Source: UBA1479 sp002706405 | GTDB lineage: Bacteria > Pseudomonadota > Alphaproteobacteria > Rhodospirillales > Casp-alpha2 | Length of the DNA: 64,000 nt | Assembly (NCBI GenBank): GCA_963972255.1 | Contig: CAXATO010000006.1 | Span: forward strand, 1 to 64,000 | Direction of reading: 5' to 3' | In this document: piece by piece, positions 58,806 to 64,000 of the stretch | How the letters are laid out: the number at the start of each line of letters is the position of its first letter | Numbering within the stretch: position 1 is the stretch's first letter | Position numbers and translations under genes: made by a program | The notes under the pieces: generated by a model | Database searches by the model: none | Seen by the model: only the letters and a program-made list of their open reading frames with translations | What the model was told of the DNA's origin: nothing

Positions 58806-61340
58806 ATGATCAAATCCTGGCAACATGACGCCCTCGTCGAGGGGCAGGCGGCGCGGTTGGCGGAGCCGAAGACGGGACTGCGGGGGGGTGTGCTGATCGC
58901 CCTGCTGATGGCGGGCACGGCATTGGCGTTGATGCCGGCGGCAGTGTGCGCCGCTGAAACGGGCACGGCGGCGCCTCGTCATGGCGTCACCGTGCCGGAA
59001 ATCGACCTGGCCCAGGATACCGAGGCCAAGGACTTCGACATTCCGGCCCAGGCAGTGGCTGATGCGCTCAAGCAGTACGCTGAGGCCACGGGCATTTCCT
59101 TCGCCTACAAGACAGGCGATTTCGCCGGCCTGCAGTCGCCTGGCGTTTCCGGCACCATGACGGCGTCGCAGGCGCTCACGCGCCTACTCGCGGGCTCGGG
59201 CATCACCTTCGAATTCACGGGCGCGCGCGCGGTGGCGCTGTCCAAGCCGGCGGGAGGGCTTGGCCTTGCGAAACTTGGCCCGGTCACGGTCACCGCAACC
59301 CGTGAAGGCGGCGCGTTGGACACGTTATCCCGCAACGTCACCGTGATTTCGCGGCAGGACATTGAGCAGCAGCAGGAAACGGCCCAGGGCGTTGCCGACC
59401 TGTTGACGAAATTCGTGCCGGGTATGGCGCCGTCCAGTCAGACCCTGACCAACAGCAGTCAGACCCTGCGGGGCCGTTCGGTCCTGGTACTGATCGACGG
59501 CGTACCCATGACGACAAACCGCAACGTTTCACGCGACCTGTTCAACATCTCTGCTTCGAACATCGAAAGCATTGAGGTCGTGAATGGTGGCAGCTCGGTC
59601 TATGGCGGCGGGGCTGCCGGGGGTGTGATTCATATCAATACGCTGAAGCCAAAGGACGGCGAGATGTCGTTCGAAACGGCGATCGCTGGAACCAGCAGTC
59701 TGACCCATCTGGACCCGGATGCGCTTGGAGGGCGGCTTGAACAACGCGCCAGCGGAAAAATGGGTGGGGTCGATTACGTATTGTCCTTTTCTGGCGAGCA
59801 GACACAGAGCTTCTTCGATGCCGACGGTGACCGGATCGCCCCGGAACCCAGCCAGGGCGATCTGGCGGATATGGGAACATACGATGTGTTGGCCAAGGTC
59901 GGATATGACCTGGAAGACCAGCGGTTCCAGGCAACGCTCAGCTATCTGAATGCAAATCAGGACACCAATTATGCCTCGGATCCCGCGGTCACGGGATTTG
60001 CCGCCGGAGCCGTCAAGGCGCGTGCCCTGAGCGGCCTCAGTCTCGAAGATCAGACGGCGAACGAAAACCTGCTGCTGAACCTGGATTACGGCCACAAGAA
60101 CGTTCTCGGCAGCGAGGTCCAGGCGCAAGCCTACTATCGCAACTACCACAGCCGCTTCTCGCCATTTGACGGCAGGAATTTCGCGGCCTGGAACGCGCTG
60201 GCGCAAACCTACTTGAATTCGGAAACCTTCGGTGGGCGGTTGACGGTCGATACTCCCGTTCTGCTGGTCGAAGGTCTGGATGCCAAAATGCTGTGGGGAA
60301 TTGACATCAATCACGAGAAAACCGAACAGCCGGCGGATACTTACGACGGCGACATCTTCGATGCCTCGGGCGGGACGATATTCGTGAAACAGGGGGTCGG
60401 CCGGACGTTCGTCCCCATGATCACAACCAAGACCTACGGTGTCTTCGGTCAGGCCGAAGTTTATCCGCTGGATAAGGTCGTGCTGCGCGGTGGCGCGCGT
60501 CACGAATGGGTAGATGTCAGTTACCCAAGTTACACGACGATGGGGCAGGGTAACGCGATCAGCGCCGGCGAACTGTCCTATGCGGAAACCACCTTCAATG
60601 CCGGCGCCGTCTACTCGCCGGTCGACGCGATTGATCTCTATGCCAACTATTCGCAATCGTTCGAATTGCCGGATATCGGCTTACAGCTTCGTTCTGCACC
60701 ATCGGGGTTTGATGGCTCCAATTCCAACCTCTCCCCCAGGATTACCGACAACTATGAAGTCGGCCTGCGTGGAAGATGGCGTGGGCTGAATGCGGGCCTC
60801 GCGGCGTTTGTCAGCCGTTCCGACCTGGGGCAGGTGAGGATCGAGGATTTCTCCCTGGTGCAGCAGCGGACTCCCGAAAGGATTTACGGAATCGAGGCGC
60901 AGGCCGCCTATCGCGTCAACGAGCAATTGAACATCGGGGGGACGGTCTCATGGTTGAAGGGCGAGCAGCGCGTGGCCAACAGCGAGGATGCACAGGCACT
61001 CAACGGGTTCCGTATTCCGCCGATGAAGATCACAAGTTATGTCGATTACAGGCCGTACGATTGGTGGCAATTGCGATTGCAGGCAATGTTCTCCGGCGAA
61101 CGTGATGATGCCACGGATGACGGCGTAAGCTTCGGTGGTCGAAAGGTCGAGGACTATACGGTGCTTGATCTTTACAGCGCGTTCGATGTCGGCCGTGGGA
61201 CGCTGAAGGTGGGGTTGGAGAACCTGTTGAACAATCAGTACTACACGGTTTTCGGCCAGTTGCTTCGCAACAGCGCCAACACCAGCCACCTCGCCGCGCG
61301 CGGGCTGACCCTGCGCGTCGCCTATTCCGTGGAATGGTAG
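58806..61340 (+). CDS. TonB-dependent receptor with STN domain (third module)
   Basis: The 844-residue receptor has a signal region (helix GGVLIALLMAGTALALMPAA), an STN domain (~77-130, FDIPAQAVADALKQYAEATG and LLAGSGITFEFTG), a plug (NVTVISRQDIEQQQETAQGVADLL, LRGRSVLVLIDGVPMTTNRN, SIEVVNGGSSVYGGGAAGG) and a barrel ending in RVAYSVEW. The plug differs from the other two STN receptors, so its ligand is likely different. The ATG at 58806 is preceded by GGGGACC; a TTG at 58749 is possible but would overlap the Fur-like dyad. DUF3649, PepSY and DUF3325 genes follow. Confidence 0.91.
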   Translation: MIKSWQHDALVEGQAARLAEPKTGLRGGVLIALLMAGTALALMPAAVCAAETGTAAPRHGVTVPEIDLAQDTEAKDFDIPAQAVADALKQYAEATGISFAYKTGDFAGLQSPGVSGTMTASQALTRLLAGSGITFEFTGARAVALSKPAGGLGLAKLGPVTVTATREGGALDTLSRNVTVISRQDIEQQQETAQGVADLLTKFVPGMAPSSQTLTNSSQTLRGRSVLVLIDGVPMTTNRNVSRDLFNISASNIESIEVVNGGSSVYGGGAAGGVIHINTLKPKDGEMSFETAIAGTSSLTHLDPDALGGRLEQRASGKMGGVDYVLSFSGEQTQSFFDADGDRIAPEPSQGDLADMGTYDVLAKVGYDLEDQRFQATLSYLNANQDTNYASDPAVTGFAAGAVKARALSGLSLEDQTANENLLLNLDYGHKNVLGSEVQAQAYYRNYHSRFSPFDGRNFAAWNALAQTYLNSETFGGRLTVDTPVLLVEGLDAKMLWGIDINHEKTEQPADTYDGDIFDASGGTIFVKQGVGRTFVPMITTKTYGVFGQAEVYPLDKVVLRGGARHEWVDVSYPSYTTMGQGNAISAGELSYAETTFNAGAVYSPVDAIDLYANYSQSFELPDIGLQLRSAPSGFDGSNSNLSPRITDNYEVGLRGRWRGLNAGLAAFVSRSDLGQVRIEDFSLVQQRTPERIYGIEAQAAYRVNEQLNIGGTVSWLKGEQRVANSEDAQALNGFRIPPMKITSYVDYRPYDWWQLRLQAMFSGERDDATDDGVSFGGRKVEDYTVLDLYSAFDVGRGTLKVGLENLLNNQYYTVFGQLLRNSANTSHLAARGLTLRVAYSVEW

Positions 61341-61403
61341 GGGAGAGATAAATATTTTCCGGCCGGATGCGTGGATTGTGCGGGCTCGTTCGTCTTATAA
61401 GGT

Positions 61404-61700
61404 ATGAGTACAATAACACGCGTTCGAAAGGGCTCCGCGCCCCTTGAAATAATCCAGCGCTCGGTGGCGGCGGTCTTGGGCGGTTACGGCGTGGCCTACG
61501 CAGCGTCGGTTCTCATGGCCCGGGGTCTGCCGCTGAGCCGCTACGAAGCGATGCAATGGGCGATTCTCGCCAGCTTCCCCATCTATCTTTGCGTGGTTCT
61601 CTGGGCCTTCCGCGCGCGACCGCTTATGCGCATGTGGAAGGGCGTCTTGGGCCTGGCGGGCATCTGCGCCGGGCTTGCCTGGTGGATGGGGCCGGCATGA
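61404..61700 (+). CDS. DUF3649-like small membrane protein of an iron uptake set
   Basis: The 98-residue protein has three membrane helices (AAVLGGYGVAYAASVLMA, WAILASFPIYLCVVLWAF, GVLGLAGICAGLAWW). This matches the DUF3649 pattern, found with PepSY proteins and DUF3325 in iron uptake loci. Its stop overlaps the PepSY gene start by four bases. The role is unknown but presumably supports reductive release of iron at the inner membrane. Confidence 0.82.
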   Translation: MSTITRVRKGSAPLEIIQRSVAAVLGGYGVAYAASVLMARGLPLSRYEAMQWAILASFPIYLCVVLWAFRARPLMRMWKGVLGLAGICAGLAWWMGPA

Positions 61701-63280
61701 AGGAAGGATTCCGCCAATCCATGTCCTGGCTCCACACGTGGGGCGGCCTGATTACGGGCTGGATTCTGTTCTTCGTCTTCCTGACCGGCACGGCGGGATA
61801 TGGGGAAATCGAACTGGACCGCTGGATGCGGCCGGAAAAGCCTTTGGTGGCGCCGGAAGTGGCGCAGGCGGACGCCCTGGCATTGGGCCTCAAATTCGCC
61901 GAGACGACGATTCCGGACGCCCGGCGCTGGCTGCTGTCGCCGCCGGGTGGGCGCGAACAACCGGAACTGCGCTATTTCATCGAAGATTATCCTGAAACCG
62001 AGGGCGGAAGCGGCAAGCGGTTCAGCGGATATCTCGACCCGGCGACCGGGGAGAAGACCCAGTACCGGGCCACGGGCGGCGGTCGATTGCTTTACCGAAT
62101 GCACTACCAGCTCCACTATATCCCGCGGACAGCGGCGGCCTGGATTGTCGGGTTTTGCGCCATGGCCATGTTCGCGGCCTTGGTCACGGGCATCATTATC
62201 CACGCCCGCATCTTCAAGGATTTCTTCACCTTTCGGCCCGGTACGGGGCACCGCAATTGGCTCGATGCGCACAATGTCGTCGGGGTGCTGTCCTTGCCCT
62301 TCCACCTGATGATTACCTACTCGGGGCTGATGTTCCTCTGCTACGTCTATATGGCGCCGGTGATCGCGGCCGAATACGGCTGGGGCGAAGACAATCGCCG
62401 CGCGTTCACGGATATGATGTTCCTGGGGCATCCGTTGGACCGGGATACGAGACGGGCGGCCCCGGCGCCGTCGGCATCGCTCGCACCCATGCTGGCCGAG
62501 GCGGACCGCCTGTGGGGGCCGGGCAATATCGGATTCGTGGACATTACGCGGCCCGGCACGACCGCGGCACGGGTCCGCATCGTCGAGGGCACGCGCCATG
62601 TGGCGGGGGAGCGGGCGACATTGGTCTTTGACGGCGTCACGGGAACCGTGGTCGATGGGCCGATCGTCAACCCACCGCCTCGGGCGATATCGAAAACTTT
62701 GATTTCCCTCCACGAGGGCCTGTTCGCCGGGCCGGTGTTGCGTTGGCTTTATTTCCTGGCCGGCCTGATGGGCACGGCGATGATCGGGAGCGGCCTGATC
62801 TTGTGGACCAAGAAGCGGCGGGCGCGTCTCGAAGGGCGTGTCGGCTTCTCCCTGGTCGAACGTCTGAATGTGGCGACCGTTTGTGGCCTGTCGACAGCCG
62901 TTGCGGCTTATCTTTGGGCCAACCGTCTGTTGCCGGTGGAGATGTCCGGGCGTGCGGCTTGGGAAGCGCATGTCATGTTCCTGGTCTGGGCGGTGATGGC
63001 AGCTCACGCGGCCCTGCGTCCCGCCGCCCGCGCCTGGTCCGAACAATGTGGAATCGCTGCCGCCGCCTTCGGCCTGATCCCTCTGGTCAACGCGTTGACG
63101 ACGGACAGGCACCTGGGGGCAAGCATCGCCGCCGGGCAGTGGGACCTTGCGGCGGTCGACCTGACGTGTCTTGCCATCGGTATTGGCTTCGTTGCCGCGG
63201 CCCGGATTGCCGCCCGCGGCCATCAGCGCGCGGTGCCGGCGAAAACAATCTCTCCCACCGTGCATGGGGCCGCGGAATGA
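61697..63280 (+). CDS. PepSY-domain inner-membrane protein (iron-siderophore reductase type)
   Basis: The 527-residue protein has the PepSY-TM plan: MSWLHTWGGLITGWILFFVFLTGT at the N-terminus, LLYRMHYQLHYIPRTAAAWIVG, RNWLDAHNVVGVLSLPFHLMITYSG, LISLHEGLFAGPVLRWLYFLAGLMG and further helices near the C-terminus. Conserved His residues may hold heme. The ATG at 61697 overlaps the DUF3649 stop; the frame is open earlier, but similarity begins here. It ends in an ATGA overlap with the DUF3325 gene. It likely serves the third receptor module. Confidence 0.9.
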   Translation: MKEGFRQSMSWLHTWGGLITGWILFFVFLTGTAGYGEIELDRWMRPEKPLVAPEVAQADALALGLKFAETTIPDARRWLLSPPGGREQPELRYFIEDYPETEGGSGKRFSGYLDPATGEKTQYRATGGGRLLYRMHYQLHYIPRTAAAWIVGFCAMAMFAALVTGIIIHARIFKDFFTFRPGTGHRNWLDAHNVVGVLSLPFHLMITYSGLMFLCYVYMAPVIAAEYGWGEDNRRAFTDMMFLGHPLDRDTRRAAPAPSASLAPMLAEADRLWGPGNIGFVDITRPGTTAARVRIVEGTRHVAGERATLVFDGVTGTVVDGPIVNPPPRAISKTLISLHEGLFAGPVLRWLYFLAGLMGTAMIGSGLILWTKKRRARLEGRVGFSLVERLNVATVCGLSTAVAAYLWANRLLPVEMSGRAAWEAHVMFLVWAVMAAHAALRPAARAWSEQCGIAAAAFGLIPLVNALTTDRHLGASIAAGQWDLAAVDLTCLAIGIGFVAAARIAARGHQRAVPAKTISPTVHGAAE

Positions 63281-63573
63281 TCGTTCTTGCCTTCTTTCTG
63301 TCCTTCGCCGCCTGGACGGCCCTGGCCTTTGCCATGAACCGCCACCGTCGCGATTTGGGGTGGGCGCGGGCCACGTCGGGACAACGGACTGTTCTGCGCT
63401 GTGTCGGCGGCAGTCTGCTTGCGGCGTCGCTCTGGGCCTGTGCCGAGCACTGGGGGTGGTCGAAGGGCACGGTCGCCTGGTTCGGGGTGATGGCGGCATC
63501 CGCGGGAATTTTGGTACTGGCCTTGGGCTACCGGACGCAGCCCCGGCGCTCCGGTCGGAATAGACGCGGCTAG
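63277..63573 (+). CDS. DUF3325 small membrane protein
   Basis: The 98-residue protein has three hydrophobic helices (MIVLAFFLSFAAWTALAFAM, CVGGSLLAASLWACAEHWG, VAWFGVMAASAGILVLALGY), and the NRHRRDLGWARA segment between the first two is typical of DUF3325. It closes the DUF3649-PepSY-DUF3325 operon, joined by ATGA overlap to the PepSY gene. Function unknown; iron uptake by context. Confidence 0.82.
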   Translation: MIVLAFFLSFAAWTALAFAMNRHRRDLGWARATSGQRTVLRCVGGSLLAASLWACAEHWGWSKGTVAWFGVMAASAGILVLALGYRTQPRRSGRNRRG

Positions 63574-63574
63574 G

Positions 63575-64000
63575 TCATTCCGGCGCCGCACCCGGGCGGC
63601 GCAGCAGCAGCCGGGCGATCCGCGCCTCGCCGCGGTGGCGCAGGCCTTCGTTGACGCGGATGCGGCCCTTCAGGGCCTCCATGATCTCAAGCCCGGGAAG
63701 GGCGTCCAGCAGGTCGCCCAGTTCATACAACAGGTCCGGGTCTTCCGGGCCCAGGCTGCGCCCGCCCGCCCCCGCCGGGGCGAAGCCTTCGGCGACGAAC
63801 CAGCCGCCGGGGGCGAGCGCCGCCGCCGCCGTCCTGGTGGCATGCAGGCGCACGGCGGCTTCGCATTGCAGGTACATCAGGAACACGGCATCCCAGGTAC
63901 GGCCCGGGGGTGGCGACCAGGTGGCTAGGTCGTCCACGATGCGCTCCACCGTCACGCCGCGCGCGGTGTCATGGGCAAGGGCCAGCTCCGTCGCCACGCT
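63575..64000 (-). CDS. SAM-dependent methyltransferase, C-terminal part (runs off the window)
   Basis: About 141 residues are visible and the frame continues past 64000, so the N-terminus with the glycine-rich SAM loop is missing. The visible part has the later motifs of a class I methyltransferase: ERIVDDLATW, WDAVFLMYLQ and ALAPGGWFVAEGFAP. It resembles TehB-like methyltransferases. A methionine at 63997 is inside the domain and is not a likely start. It converges with the DUF3325 gene. Confidence 0.8.
   Translation of the reverse strand, partial: SVATELALAHDTARGVTVERIVDDLATWSPPPGRTWDAVFLMYLQCEAAVRLHATRTAAAALAPGGWFVAEGFAPAGAGGRSLGPEDPDLLYELGDLLDALPGLEIMEALKGRIRVNEGLRHRGEARIARLLLRRPGAAPE

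Noticed and set aside
61583..63499. A 638-residue minus-strand frame
   Set aside because: It is antisense to the well-supported DUF3649, PepSY and DUF3325 genes.

Overview
This window reads as chromosomal DNA of a high-GC alphaproteobacterium, most likely of the Rhodospirillales type. This is an inference from the GC-rich coding style, the AGG/CCU anticodon stem of the partial initiator tRNA, the tripartite tricarboxylate (Tct) transporter, and the repeated FecI/FecR/TonB-receptor modules. No phage, insertion sequence or CRISPR array was seen. Functions are assigned from motifs read by eye; no database search was possible.

Layout. 0-1.2 kb: 3' part of an initiator tRNA-Met with a terminator, then decayed remnants of an ArsR regulator, an MBL-fold hydrolase and an outer-membrane barrel. 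1.2-7.4 kb: a carboxylate module with a crotonase-fold enzyme and a class III CoA-transferase, divergent from a GntR regulator followed by tctC-tctB-tctA. 7.4-15.3 kb: a TonB-dependent uptake locus with an AraC regulator, a heme-family receptor, a FecBCD-type ABC importer, a DUF2218 protein and TonB, with Fur-like boxes. 15.4-17.5 kb: MscS channel coupled to a double zinc-ribbon protein, with a structured upstream region. 17.5-23.8 kb: nitrite and nitric oxide reduction with quinol NO reductase, NirK, two c-type cytochromes, a two-domain multicopper oxidase and NsrR. 23.8-27.9 kb: LysR, Fe superoxide dismutase, a polyproline protein, a nitronate monooxygenase-like enzyme and a 5-formyl-THF cyclo-ligase/DUF6306 fusion.

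28-40.3 kb is the least familiar part. A 1053-residue membrane protein with five CWxC cysteine modules and a C-terminal tectonin propeller is divergent from an AraC regulator. After a molybdate island (MOT1-type transporter, Mop, orphan ModA) come a lipoprotein joining TPRs, NPYG repeats and a secretin domain, and then an exported 885-residue multi-propeller tectonin protein. This could be an undescribed envelope or secretion system, but that is inference.

40.3-63.6 kb is a metal-acquisition island. It holds three ECF sigma/FecR/TonB-receptor signalling modules, one more receptor beside DUF2946 and YcnI-like (DUF1775) proteins that suggest copper, an exbB-exbD-exbD-tonB operon, and two PepSY membrane proteins, one in a DUF3649-PepSY-DUF3325 set. 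Fur-like 7-1-7 boxes precede most of these units. A 19-bp promoter motif upstream of the YcnI gene, embedded there in a perfect 12-bp inverted repeat, recurs upstream of nirK and may link the copper genes with the copper-dependent nitrite reductase. The window ends inside a methyltransferase gene.
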